Assembly (NCBI GenBank): GCA_947471745.1 | Contig: CANJKZ010000262.1 | Span: 1,186,501 to 1,250,500 of the forward strand | DNA from: Closterium sp. Naga37s-1 | Lineage: Eukaryota > Streptophyta > Zygnematophyceae > Desmidiales > Closteriaceae | Length of the DNA: 64,000 nt | Direction: 5' to 3' | Shown here: positions 54,630 to 64,000 of the stretch, in pieces | Layout: every line of letters starts with the position of its first letter | How positions within the stretch are numbered: the stretch's first letter is position 1 | Translations under genes and position numbers: made by a program | The notes under the pieces: generated by a model | Seen by the model: the letters and a program-made list of their open reading frames with translations, nothing else | The model's database searches: none | What the model was told of the DNA's origin: nothing

Positions 54630-56950
54630 TGTTGTTCGGACTGGGTCCTAGGGGTGCTGGTGCTGTTGGTGCTGGTTCTGGAGACCTTGGACGACCGCAA
54701 CCATACTTCGTTCCCCTGCTTCAGCAGGTTCTTGGTCTCCCGTCTTCTACTGGCCTTAATCCTCCCTTACTGTGTCCACTGCCTGACCAGTCGCAGCCGC
54801 CGTTACAGCTAGCCTCCCCACTGCCTGCTCCTTCTCCTTACACTGAGAAGACCGGAGGTCTTACAGAGCATCGTGAGCCTGTGTCTCGTCTTGCCTCGCC
54901 GGTTCGCGCTGTTCACAATGGTCATCGTGTTCCTCGTCAGCGTCCTCCTCCAGCCCCCGGCATGCACCATATGGCACTTCGTCCTTCCTCTGTTCCACAG
55001 CGTGTCCCCCTGTCGTCTCCTCCTACGTCCTCTCTTGCTGACGGTCCGGACCCTGAGTCTGACTTAGTTTGTGCTGCCAATCCTACTGTCCCTCGTCTTC
55101 TAGCCACTGTTGTCACTGACCCTTCGTTTGCGTTTGCTGCTGCGTCTGCCCTAGTTGCTGAGCTTGTTGACTTTGCTGCCGCCTGTCGTCTCGACTACGC
55201 CGCTATTCTTGTTGCTGAGTCTAAGTCTGACTGTCCTCCGTCCGTCGGGGGTGAGTGTGCTCTTAGCACAGACGTCCTTGAGGACAGGCAGGAGGACTTT
55301 GAGTGTTTTGCAACTGCTGTACCTCATCTCGTCTCCATGTTGATTGCACCTGAGGGAGACCCGGATGCACCAAACATCCTGACCCCGCGCTCTTACGTAG
55401 AGGCGATTACGGGTCCCTACTCCTCTCAGTGGCAGACAGCCATGGACACGAAGATGGCATCCTCGAAGTCCACAGGCACTTACGTCGACGCAGTTCCCCC
55501 TCCTGGAGCGAACATAGTCGATGGCAAGTGGATTTTCAGGGTGAAGCGGCCGCTGGGTTCTCCGCCTGCCTTCAAGGCTCGTTACGTTGCACGAGGCTTT
55601 AGTCAGCGACAGGGAGTTGACTTCTTCCAGACCTTCTCCCCTACCCCGAAGTCGACTACTCTTCGGATACTGCTGCACGTCGCCGCTCAGCATGACTATG
55701 AGCTGCACTCTCTTGACTTCAGCACAGCTTTCTTACAGGGCAGCCTGCATGAGGAGATCTGGCTGCGCCGCCCACCTGGCTTTACTGGGTTGTTTCCTGC
55801 AGGTACCCAGTGGAGCCTCCGGCGGCCAGTCTACGGTCTCCGCCAGGCGCCTTGCGAGTGGCACGACACACTGAGGACGACGCTTTCGGCTCTTGGGTTT
55901 GTTCCTTCTACTGCTGACCCGTCGTTGTTTCTACGCACCGACACTTCACTGCCGCCGTTCTACGTCCTCGTGTACGTCGATGACTTGGTCTTTGCCACTG
56001 CTGACACTGAGGCACTGGCCCTTGTGAAGTCGGAGCTGCAGAAGAGACACACCTGCACTGACCTGGGTGAGCTGCGCAGCTATCTTGGCTTGCAGATCAT
56101 CCGGGACAGAGCACGGCGCACTATCACCCTGACTCAGTCACACATGGTGCACCAGGTCCTTCAGCGCTTCGGCTTCCGGTACTCCTCGCCATAGTCCACT
56201 CCTCTGCCTACCGGTCACTCGCTCTCAGCTCCACCTTCGGACGAGTCCGTAGAGCTGAGTGGCCCGTATCCAGAGCTTGTGGGCTGCCTCATGTACGTGA
56301 TGACCTGCACTCGACCTGACCTTGCCTACCCTTTTAGCATCCTGGCACGCTACGTTGCGCCCGGGAGACACCGACCAGAGCACTGGGAGGCCGCAAAGAG
56401 GGTGTTGCGCTACTTGTGCAGTACATCGGGCATGGGGCTCGTGCTTGGAGGACGGGGTCTAGTTGTCCTCACTGGACACGCAGATGCTTCTTGGGTTGAC
56501 GACTTGGCTACTCAGCGGTCGTCACAGGGTTACATTTTTAGCCTTGGCTCCGGCTCTGTTTCTTGGCGGTCTACCCGCTCGTCTTCTGTTCTCAGTTCTA
56601 GTTGTGAGGCTGAGATCTATGCAGGGGCCATGGCTGCACAGGATTTACGCTGGCTCAACTACCTGCTGACCGACTTGGGAGAGCGGCCTCGTTCTTCTCC
56701 AGTGCTGTACGTAAACAACAAGGCCATGATTGCGTTGTGTCAGGAGCACATACTGGAGCACAGAACAAAGCACATCGCTCTGCGTTACTTCCTTGCTCGA
56801 GAGTTGCAGCAGCGTGGTCAACTTCGTCTTGCTTACGTGGCCACTAGGGCCAACACTGCTGATATATTCACCAAGGCACTTCAGTCTGGTGATCATCAGC
56901 GTTTCTGTACTGTTTTAGGCCTTGTTGTTAAGAAAGTAGTAGAAAGTTAG
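54630..56950 (+). pseudogene. Copia RT and RNase H of truncated copy, one in-frame TAG
   Basis: RT is complete, with FKARYVARGF, LDFSTAFLQGSLHEEIW, YGLRQAPCEW, VYVDDLVFATADT and LGLQIIRD. A TAG at 56192-56194 (after RFGFRYSSP) separates it from RNase H, which continues in the same frame (GCLMYVMTCTRPDLAYP, DASWVDD, SCEAEIYAGAMAAQ, VNNKAMIALC, ANTADIFTKALQ). VNNK replaces the usual VDNK. The same TAG occurs in the outer element at 42111. Confidence 0.88.
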
Positions 56951-57068
56951 AAACAAGAAAGAGGGGTTGCACTAGCAAGCAATTGAGTACATATAGCAAA
57001 CCCTAAATTGGGCTGTACTCACTATTGAGTACCCCACTGCAGGCTAGACAAAACATAACATTCTGACA
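56926..57068 (-). repeat. 3' LTR of small non-autonomous element
   Basis: 143 bp, TGTTAAGAAAG to TTCTGACA, preceded by CTTGT and followed by the polypurine tract complement. Confidence 0.93.
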
Positions 57069-57949
57069 CACCCCCATAGCCAAAGTGGGGTGTAATCAGC
57101 ACAACAAGCAAAGCAGAACAAGCTCAGGGTGGATCACAATGTCACCACACATTCTGAGCACAAGTACAAGAAGTAGCAGGTTATAGTTCACAAATATAAG
57201 CAAAGCTAGAGGATATAACAGAGGGCAAGTGAGTAGAAGGAGGGACGATGAGAGGAGAGGAGGTAGTGGGCAGCAGCTGAAGCTGCTGGCACACGGCACA
57301 ACTGGAGCAACTGACACACGGGCAACTGGAGCAACTGGCACACTGGCAACTGGAGCAACTGGCACACGGGCTACTAGAGTAACTGGCTCCGCGGCTAACT
57401 CTGAGCGGCAGGAGCAACGGACCCACGGGCAACTGGAGCAACGGGCTCACGGGCAACTGGAGCAACGGGCTCACGGGCGACTGGCGCAACGGGCTCACGG
57501 GCGACTGGAGCTGCTGGCTTCACGGCGGCCACCCCCCTTCAACCTCCCCAAACTGTCCCACCCCCCTATGACACACCCCCTGCGGCACCTCTAGCACTGC
57601 TCACACACGCCTCCCCCTTAGTACCACTCCGACAGCTCCCACACACCCACCCCCCTAGCACCACTCCGTCGGCTCCCACACACCCACCCCCCCAGCGGCA
57701 GCTGCAGCAGTGGGAGACAGAGTAGGAGGAGGAGCAGGGGATGCCACACACCCGCCTCCCCCTACTCGCCACCCCCAAACCCTAACACAGGGCAGGGCAG
57801 GATGGCGGGTAGGGAGGTTACGGGGGGGGGGGGGGGCGACGACGAAGACGGGAGGGGCCGACTCGCGGCCCCCAAGGGCGCCAGAACAGGCGGCAGAAGG
57901 GGCGACGCGCGGGCCCCCCCCGCGCGGCCCCCTCAGGTCGCCTCGACAG

Positions 57950-58370
57950 GCGACGGGAAAAGGGCCGGGGCGGGGCCGCGACGGGGCCGCGACGAGGCCA
58001 CGACAGGCGTCGGGGCAGGGCCGGGGCGGGGCCGCGACGGGGCCGCGACGGGGGACGGGGCAGGGCCGGGGCGGGGCCGCGACGGGGCCGCGACGGGGCC
58101 GCGACAGAGCCGCGGCGGACGACGGGGCAGGGCCGGGGCAGCACCGCGACAGGGCCGCAACGGGGCGGCGTCGGGCGACGGGGCAGGGCCGCGACGGGGG
58201 GCCGCGACGGGGGGCCGCGACGGGGGGGCCGCGACGGGGGGCCGCGATGGGGGGTCGCGACGGGGGGCCGCGACGGGGGGCCGCGACAGGGGGCCGCGAC
58301 GGGGGGCCGCGACGTGGGGCCGCGACGGGGCCGCGACAGGCGACGGGGCAGGGCCGGGGCGAGGCACCGC
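57950..58370. repeat. GGGGCCGCGAC minisatellite
   Basis: About thirty units of 11-15 bp (GGGGCCGCGAC, GGGGGGCCGCGAC). Arg/Gly and Pro/Arg frames on both strands are by-products. Confidence 0.9.
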
Positions 58371-58583
58371 CGCGCGCCACTGGGCGCCCGACGGTCAGAA
58401 AACCGCCACGCGCCGCGAGCGCGCGGCGGGAAGAAAAATGGCCGCGCGCCATGGGCGCGCGGCAGGCAGGCAGGCAGGTAGGCGGCGCGCGCCCGAGGCG
58501 CGCGATAGGCAGGACAGCAGCGGAAGCTGATGGTGGGCCCATGCACAGGATCGACCCGTGAGGGTCGACCTGCTCTGATTCCA

Positions 58584-58726
58584 TGTTAAGAAAGTAGTAG
58601 AAAGTTAGAAACAAGAAAGAGGGGTTGCACTAGCAAGCAGTTGAGTACATATAGCAAACCCTAAATTGGGCTGTACTCACTATTGAGTACCCCACTGTAG
58701 GCTAGACAAAACATAACATTCTGACA
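58584..58726 (-). repeat. 5' LTR of small non-autonomous element
   Basis: 143 bp next to the primer site and followed by CTTGT. Confidence 0.93.
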
Positions 58727-58993
58727 CTTGTGCCTACTTTGCCTCACTTGCTCACTACGTGACTTTGTTTGTACTGTGATCTATATACATATACCTACAT
58801 GCTTACTCTTGCTAGGGTATGATCACTGTACTGTTTGTTCCTTTTTTATATAATTCTGCATGTGAACTGGCCTTGTGGCCTTCGTTTGTGTGCTCAGAAT
58901 GTGTGGTGACTTCGTGATCCACCTTGAGCTTGCTTTGCTCTTCTTGACTGGTCTTGTGACCTCTTGTTCTCCCCCAATTTTCCTATGGGGGTG

Positions 58994-59125
58994 TGTGAGA
59001 ATGTTATAGTGTTTACTTTGTGTAGGCTATAGTGGGTTAGCCCACAAGGGGTACAACCCAATTAGGGTTAGTACTTGTACCAACTTTCTGCTCAATGCCA
59101 TTCATTCTCGTTCGTTATTCTGACA
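58994..59125 (+). repeat. 3' LTR of truncated Copia
   Basis: 132 bp, TGTGAGAATG to TTCTGACA, directly after TATGGGGGTG. It is related to the 126-bp LTR at 42768 (shared TGTAGGCTATAGTGGGTTAG core). Confidence 0.85.
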
Positions 59126-59314
59126 AGAGGAACGACAACAACTGAAACCGATGAAGAAGACGAAGATGAGGAGGAGGGTGGGGAAAGGCGGAGGACAAGA
59201 AAGAAGGGCAAGGCACCAGCAGCTGTAGCTGTCATTGAAAGTGATGATAACGATGGTAGTAATGGGCTTGATGTCCATGCCACAGTGGTCCTTGACTCTG
59301 ATGACACTGGGTAG
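59126..59314 (+). pseudogene. Orphan acidic C-terminal coding fragment
   Basis: 63 codons open from the LTR end to a TAG. They run TETDEEDEDEEEGGE, then a basic RRRTRKKGKAP (NLS-like), then VIESDDNDGSNGLD and VVLDSDDTG. Composition and codon structure look like the tail of a nuclear protein rather than retroelement sequence. No start or upstream exon is present, because the truncated Copia lies directly upstream. Perhaps a captured host gene 3' end. Confidence 0.45.
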
Positions 59315-59455
59315 ATAGAGTAGAGTAGAGTAGAGTTATTTGTAGTGTCAGTATCAAATGATTAATAATAAACTTGATAGATAGTACTAACCCCTAAAAA
59401 TTGACTTCAGCAATTAGCACCATTAAAAACACTTAACAGAAATGAAAAAACATTG

Positions 59456-59618
59456 ACCTTGACTGTCTTCGACTGTTGACCTTCGGGTGACCCTCGACCT
59501 TCCGCATGCTCTATATGAGCTTTTGCGATAATGATACAGGCGCGTAGCTTCGTTATAGAGTGACGCGCGAGTGGAGAGCCTTCGGGAATGTCACTGTAAA
59601 TTTCAGGTCATTCCAAAA
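59456..59618 (-). repeat. 5' LTR fragment of decayed Copia
   Basis: Matches 50111-50273 with few changes; the terminal CCAACA has become CCAAAA. The rest of this LTR and the gag region are missing. Confidence 0.85.
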
Positions 59619-59782
59619 TTCGGGACTAGCCCGAACCTCGCGCCAGCGTAGCACTAACTAGCTCGCACGCATTCCGTTACAGTTGGCACATTTTCGCGTA
59701 TAAGTATTCGCTCATGCCTTCTCTCATATTTTGTACTCATTGAACACTCTAGTGCAATCCTCAATTCATTGCACCCGTAACA
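59619..59782 (+). repeat. 3' LTR of outer element, right part
   Basis: Resumes the outer LTR at CGGGACTAGCCCGAACC and ends GCACCCGTAACA, followed by GATAA (59783-59787). It has a small deletion relative to the 5' LTR (CGCTACCT is missing near 59760). Confidence 0.9.
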
Positions 59783-59787
59783 GATAA

Positions 59788-60631
59788 CTTTCTGTCCGGT
59801 ACAGTCTACCAGGACTTGTCGTCAAGCGAACGCTGCGTTGAGTCTCTTCCACGTCAGCATTGTGCGCCAACAATATCAATGAGGGACATGCCCAGCTTTC
59901 GCAACCGTCGCACGCAAGTGAAGGATCCGCACCATCCCATGCTAAGCGATTAGCTTTTCCGTTTTTCGCTCACCTCGTGCAAGTCCCAACCAGCATCGCG
60001 CGGAGGAGTCCTACGCACTAGCTACTGTGGAGAGAGCTGTTCCTCCCTGGAGATGATCCAAATTGAGGCGGCTGGGGTGGGAAGGGCAGGCATTGTCAGC
60101 AGGCCTGGCCAAGTCCCTGGGACCAAAACTTTGAGTCCTGAGCTGTTCGAATTCCTGCCCTGATTTTCACGGGCGTAGGCCGAATTCAAAACTTGAAATC
60201 AGGGCTTCTTTGGAAAATGTACTTTGGCCCTAATGTAACACGGGAGGATATTTCCTCTTACTTAGCCGGAAAGGTACACACAAACTACTCATCTACACGC
60301 CTACAGCCTCTATATCGTCCGCAAAAACACCGTCGGCAAAAATATCGGGGAGTGGGTATTGCGGGGGGGAGGGGATGGCGGCGGGAATTCGGGTGGGGGG
60401 GGGGGTCCTTCAAAACAGAAACCAAAACTTTGATTCAGGGGAAGGCCCAAACGAGGCCCTTAACTGTCACGGGTGCCATGCCTATCTAACACTTTATATG
60501 GTCGAGCTGCTCGAAACGTAGGCCGTAATGTTCAGGGCATTAAGGGAAAATGCCCTTGCTTCTACAGCCCTGATTGTCAGCAGGACAAGAATCCTCTGTT
60601 CCTGCCTTCACCCATTTCACTGATCCTCCTC
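59788..60631. other. Intergenic host sequence, no gene seen
   Basis: Unique-looking sequence between the outer element and the Gypsy element. It includes two segments with GGCCTGGCC/CAAAACTTTGA motifs (60100-60140, 60420-60440). No coding frame can be supported. Confidence 0.5.
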
Positions 60632-61243
60632 TGTTACAGGGCGAAGGCGAACTCGCCACAGGAAAGTTCGCTCACTAGCGAACTTGTAAACTTTCGCCAA
60701 AAACCCAACCTGAAATGTGAAATTCAAGGTTGGAACTCCCAACCTGAAATGTGCGCTTCGAGATTTCTCAAAGCACACGTGAAACTCCAACCAGCAAAGC
60801 AGCAGAGAGAAGAAACCAGAGAAGCACTACGACAACAAGGCAAGAAGACAACGCATGCAACGGCAACTACTTTCCAGCATTACAAGTCCCAAGCATTATC
60901 ATCATGAAGACGAAGACCAAGTCAGCTAGTACCTTTCTAGATCTATCTCATGATTGTATTTTGTATGTTTCTATATAAACAGCTAGGATAGAGCATAGGC
61001 TTGTCATCATTGCTTGTACATATTCCGTTCCTTGCTGGTGACAGCAGAGAGAGGATCAATGGCGGCCTGAACGACCTTCTCAAGGCGCCGTAGTCATAGA
61101 AGTGTGTATAAGAGTAGCTGTTCATCCCTTGTATGCCATTCTTGCTTTCTGAAATTTACAGAATTTATGCTACTGAGTTTACCTTGTCATTTTAGACTCT
61201 CCAAGCTTTAGCCTTCAGAAACTAACAGCCTAGAGCTGTTCCA
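60632..61243 (+). repeat. Gypsy 5' LTR (boundaries approximate)
   Basis: A start at TGTTACAGGG (60632) is inferred. The end is either TTCCA (61243), next to the primer site, or CTAACA (61227), which pairs better with TGTTA. A TATATAA box at 60972-60978 fits a U3 promoter. The other LTR is outside the window, so neither edge can be proven. Confidence 0.5.
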
Positions 61244-61326
61244 ATTGGTATCCGAGCTAGACTACGACTTCCTGCTAGGACCACACGTCTGACTTAGGAC
61301 CTCCGTCCTCTGAGGATTGGGCTAAT

Positions 61327-62196
61327 TTTTTGCAGAACTACCGAGCCCAAATCGTTTCTGAACTTCGGGGGAGCTTGCAAGCTGAAATTCGAGCCAATAT
61401 AGCTGCAGCCGGTTCGGTGGCAGCAAGTGTGAATACTGCTGCACCCTCAGATGGAAATCAACGTGCTAGACCCGCTATGCCAGATCTCTTCACGCCAGGA
61501 AGGTTTCAGCCAGTTGTGAGCCGATGGCTGTTCCTTGTCGAGCAGTACTTGCTGTTGAGCCACGTTGCACCTGCTGAGTGGACATCATTCACGGGAACGC
61601 TTCTTCGAGGTTCCGCAATCACCTGGTGGCAGTCCATCTACACCTCTGTTCACACGTGGGACCAGTTCAAACAACTCTTCACGGCTGCCTTCCAACCAGT
61701 GAACCCGGAACTCAAAGCGCGTGATCGCTTGGCCGCCCTCAAGCAACTCAAGTCCGTCCAGGAGTATGCGGCACGTTTCCGTGACATCACCCAGGAGATT
61801 CCTGACCTGTCCACTGCTGAAAAGATGGATCGCTTCAAGCGTGGCCTGAAATCAAGTGTTCGCATGGAGGTCGAGCTAAGGGACTGCACTACGCTCGAGG
61901 AAATGATACGTGTCGCAGAACGGTATGATGCTGTTCATTTCGCTTACAAGGCACAGTTTCCTCGCAGCTCGTTTCTCCCTTTTGCTCCCTCCCACCAGTC
62001 ATCATCTTCAGCAACATTCAACTTACAAGAACCTGCTCCTATGGACCTGGACGTGATGGAGAAAGGCAAGAAACCTGTGAAGACAGATGTCGTTTGCTTC
62101 AAGTGCGGCAAGAAAGGTCATGTGTGGAGGTTCTGCCGCGAACGCTCCAACCGACCACCGTTGCTTCCAACACCAAAAAACAGTCACCGCCAGTAA
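61327..62196 (+). CDS. Gypsy gag
   Basis: About 288 codons after an upstream TAA at 61324-61326. The first codons are not ATG (AATTTTTTGCAG precedes, resembling a splice acceptor), so the true start is unclear. The retrotransposon gag domain contains [49 protein letters not shown] and [23 protein letters not shown] zinc knuckle [14 protein letters not shown] lies near residue 257. It ends at TAA 62194-62196; a slippery site lies 13 nt earlier. Confidence 0.88.
   Translation, partial: FLQNYRAQIVSELRGSLQAEIRANIAAAGSVAASVNTAAPSDGNQRARPAMPDLFTPGRFQPVVSRWLFLVEQYLLLSHVAPAEWTSFTGTLLRGSAITWWQSIYTSVHTWDQFKQLFTAAFQPVNPELKARDRLAALKQLKSVQEYAARFRDITQEIPDLSTAEKMDRFKRGLKSSVRMEVELRDCTTLEEMIRVAERYDAVHFAYKAQFPRSSFLPFAPSHQSSSSATFNLQEPAPMDLDVMEKGKKPVKTDVVCFKCGKKGHVWRFCRERSNRPPLLPTPKNSHRQ
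62175..62181 (+). promoter_or_regulatory. -1 ribosomal frameshift slippery site A AAA AAC
   Basis: The gag frame reads CCA AAA AAC AGT. The heptamer A-AAA-AAC is a canonical -1 slip sequence. A -1 shift gives CAG TCA CCG CCA GTA AGC, which enters exactly the frame that stays open through protease and RT. The gag stop is 13 nt downstream. A downstream pseudoknot could not be confirmed by eye. Confidence 0.72.
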
Positions 62197-64000
62197 GCTT
62201 GGGGCAACTTTCTGGCAACTTGCAGAGCCCTTCCATCATCTCTCTTGAAAACACCATCCCATCTAACCCTCTTCTCCTTTCCATAAGCATACGGAACCGT
62301 ACCTTCAAGGCCATGATTGATAGCGGAGCTTCTTCCAACTTCATCTCATCAAACCTTGTCTCTGAATTATCTCTTCCTATCCAGCAAGATTCCCATTTTC
62401 AAACAGTGCAGATGGCGAACGGAGCTTCTATCACGTGTGGCCCAACCCCTTTCCCAATCAGCTGCACCATGGGCTCATACAAAGACAAGCTCCAGTTCCA
62501 GCAAGTACCTTTGGGAGAGCATCATCTAATCCTCGGGCGTGACTGGCTATCATCCAAGAACCCACGGATTGATTGGACTGCTGGAACAGTAACCATCGTG
62601 CACAGTGGAGCTGAAATCACTCTTCCTACCATCCCTTCCTCCTCTTCCTCACCCAGCTGCAGTGTGATTTCAGTGAGACAGCTGAAGAAGCTTTCCAAAG
62701 ACCCTCAGGCTCAATTCTTCGTTTGCTTGCTGCAACAAACCTCAAAAACCCCTTCAGCCCCTTCTTCTCCTAATCCTAATCCTCCTGCAGAAATTCAGAA
62801 AGTCCTCACTGATTTTCAAGATGTGTTTCCTTCAGACCTCCCAGCAGGACTTCCTCCCAAGCGCTCAGTGGATCACCGGATCGTGCTACAACCTGGATCC
62901 GAACCTCCTGTTCTTGCTACCTACCGCATGAGCGCTGCTGAACTGAAGGAAGTCCAAGCTCAACTAGAGGAGCTCCTTGAAAAAGGCTTCATTCGTGTCA
63001 GCTCTTCCCCCTATGCAGCCCCTATCCTCTTCGTGAAGAAGAAAGATGGATCTCTTCGCATGTGTATAGACTACCGCGCCCTCAACAAACTCACTATCAA
63101 GAACCGATACCCGCTGCCGCGAGTGGACGAACTCTTTGAGCAACTCGGCGAGGCCAAAATTTTCAGCAAGCTTGACCTTCGAAGCGGTTACCACCAGGTC
63201 CGCGTTGCTGAAGAAGACATCGAGAAAACAGCATTCCGAACCCGGTATGGGCATTTTGAATTCCTTGTACTTCCCTTTGGACTCACAAATGCCCCTGCCA
63301 CCTTCATGTGCTTGATGCACAACATCTTTCGTGACTTCCTTGATCGGTTTGTCATTGTTTTCATTGATGACATTCTGATTTTCAGCAAGTCATTGAAAGA
63401 ACACTCTGAGCACCTACGCCAGGTACTCACGAAGCTTCGCGAACACCGGCTTTTTGCAAAAGAGAGCAAGTGTGAATTCGCAAAAGCCTCCATTCCTTTC
63501 CTCGGTCATATCATCTCTCATAATCAACTCTCTATGGACCCCACCAAGATTCAGGTCGTTGAGAACTGGCAGCAGCCCACTTGCATCAAGGACCTTCAAG
63601 CCTTCCTTGGCCTTGCCAACTACTACAGAAAATTCATCAACCATTTTGCTGCCATCACCTCACCCCTCTCTAACCTCCTTCGCAAGCAGCAGCCTTTTCA
63701 TTGGGGACCTGAACAGGAAGAAGCCTTCACCACCATCAAACATGCTCTTACCTCTTCTCCCACCCTAGTCCTACCCGACCCCTCCCTTCCTTATGTCATA
63801 TGGACAGATGCATCTCAAGTTGCTACAGGTGCAATCTTGTGTCAAGACCAAGGACATGGCCTTCAGCCCATCGCCTTTGACTCACGGAAGCTGAAACCAG
63901 CCGAGTGCAACTACGCTACTCATGACCGAGAAGCGTTGGCCATTGTCAATGCTATCAAGAAGTGGCGCTGCTACGTTCACATGCAGCCGGTAACGGTCTT
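62182..64000 (+). CDS. Gypsy pol: protease, RT, start of RNase H (partial)
   Basis: In the -1 frame after the slippery site about 606 codons stay open to the window end. The protease motif is [12 protein letters not shown] (from 62313), with LGRDWL further on. RT has [65 protein letters not shown], the catalytic FIDD ([14 protein letters not shown], near 63360) and FLGHIIS. RNase H of the Ty3 type begins with [21 protein letters not shown] and THDREALAI. The polyprotein is cut by the right edge. Confidence 0.92.

Larger units (their letters stand above)
56926..58726 (-). mobile_element. Small non-autonomous Copia-like element (1801 bp)
   Basis: LTRs are 143 bp (56926-57068 and 58584-58726), nearly identical. 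Perfect CTTGT duplication (56921-56925 and 58727-58731). Primer site TGGAATCAGAGC on minus (58572-58583). Polypurine tract TATGGGGGTG (57069-57078). The interior has no gag or pol: an ACGGGCAACTGGAGCAACTG repeat (57290-57510), a Pro-rich segment, and a GGGGCCGCGAC minisatellite. The LTR core is shared with the 217-bp LTR family at 339-4893. Confidence 0.92.
54630..59125 (+). mobile_element. 5'-truncated Copia with 3' LTR, nested in decayed Copia
   Basis: It begins abruptly in the linker before RT (GRPQPYFVPLLQQVLG). It continues through RT and RNase H to 56925, and resumes after a nested element at 58727. It ends with a polypurine tract TATGGGGGTG (58984-58993) and a 132-bp 3' LTR (58994-59125). 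No 5' LTR, gag, protease or integrase. The family is that of 42768-49640. Confidence 0.82.
49821..59618 (-). mobile_element. Decayed Copia inserted in outer 3' LTR
   Basis: Left LTR about 49821-50273 (TGTTGTAAG...TTCCAACA, about 453 bp), followed by a polypurine tract (AGGGGAG). The right LTR is a fragment, 59456-59618, matching only its outer 163 bp. TTCGG occurs on both sides (49813-49817, 59619-59623), with three extra bases AGT at the left. Pol is distinct from the other Copia elements and broken by several stops and frameshifts. Gag is missing, replaced by a nested Copia and unrelated sequence. Confidence 0.8.
37468..59782 (+). mobile_element. Outer LTR element with nested insertions (22 kb)
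   Basis: 5' LTR 37468-37795 (TGTAAGGGAATT...CAGTAACA, 328 bp). The 3' LTR is split into about 49658-49817 and about 59619-59782. A perfect GATAA duplication lies at 37463-37467 and 59783-59787. A primer site close to TGGTTATCAGAGC follows the 5' LTR at 37798-37810. The coding remnant between the LTRs (38719-42767 plus 49641-49660) is closely related to the Copia at 42768-49640, although the LTRs are unrelated. It runs straight from RNase H codons into the 3' LTR, with no polypurine tract. It is either a recombinant element or one that lost its 3' end after insertion. Confidence 0.87.
60632..64000 (+). mobile_element. Ty3/Gypsy LTR retrotransposon, runs off the window
   Basis: 5' LTR, primer site TGGTATCCGAGC (61246-61257), gag (about 61327-62196), protease, RT and the start of RNase H up to the end of the window. 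The integrase and 3' LTR must lie outside. No internal stop was found in the pol frame read here, so the copy may be young. Confidence 0.88.

Overview
This is nuclear DNA from a streptophyte (green-plant lineage). Introns are GT-AG, some codons and linkers are very GC-rich, and there are plant-type families: a CONSTANS-like B-box protein, an FLX-type coiled coil, and plant-style Copia and Gypsy retrotransposons. The extreme G/C minisatellites, polyQ/polyG tracts and algal style of the genes suggest a charophyte alga, possibly a Closterium-like zygnematophyte. The taxon is an inference, not something read directly.

Layout. 1-338 is GA-rich flank. 339-4893 is a non-autonomous LTR element (minus strand) whose 3' end, plus host flank and target-site duplication, is tandemly repeated four times in 504-bp units. 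5752-6037 is a solo LTR with a CAAAG target duplication. 7215-10026 is a two-exon B-box gene. 10549-12923 is a three-exon gene for a probable plastid protein. 12924-17571 is intergenic and holds minisatellites, a two-copy hairpin repeat and a pure A81-G37 tract. 17572-23193 is a six-exon gene with unbroken splice phase. It joins an FLX-like coiled coil, an FCA-like WW domain and an RRM, and is the most interesting host locus here.

From 23281 to the right edge almost everything is retrotransposon. A Copia element (23281-37413, minus) has 99%-identical 357-bp LTRs, a duplicated 3' end and a nested non-autonomous element (26160-30657, plus). After only 54 bp of host DNA, an outer LTR element (37468-59782, plus; GATAA target duplication) holds a matryoshka. 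An intact-looking Copia (42768-49640, minus; CTAGG) sits in its RNase H region. A decayed Copia (about 49821-59618, minus) sits in its 3' LTR. Inside that lies a 5'-truncated Copia (about 54630-59125, plus), and inside that a third non-autonomous element (56926-58726, minus; CTTGT). A Ty3/Gypsy element begins near 60632 and runs off the window; its gag and pol are joined by a canonical -1 slippery site.

How parts relate. The three non-autonomous elements carry G/C-rich satellites instead of gag-pol. They share LTR core, primer-binding site, polypurine tract and a GGGCCC palindrome next to the primer site with the autonomous Copia at 42768-49640, which suggests they borrow its machinery. The host genes include two families tied in land plants to flowering time and light responses (CONSTANS-like, and FLX/FCA-like), but no functional link between them can be shown from this sequence alone.
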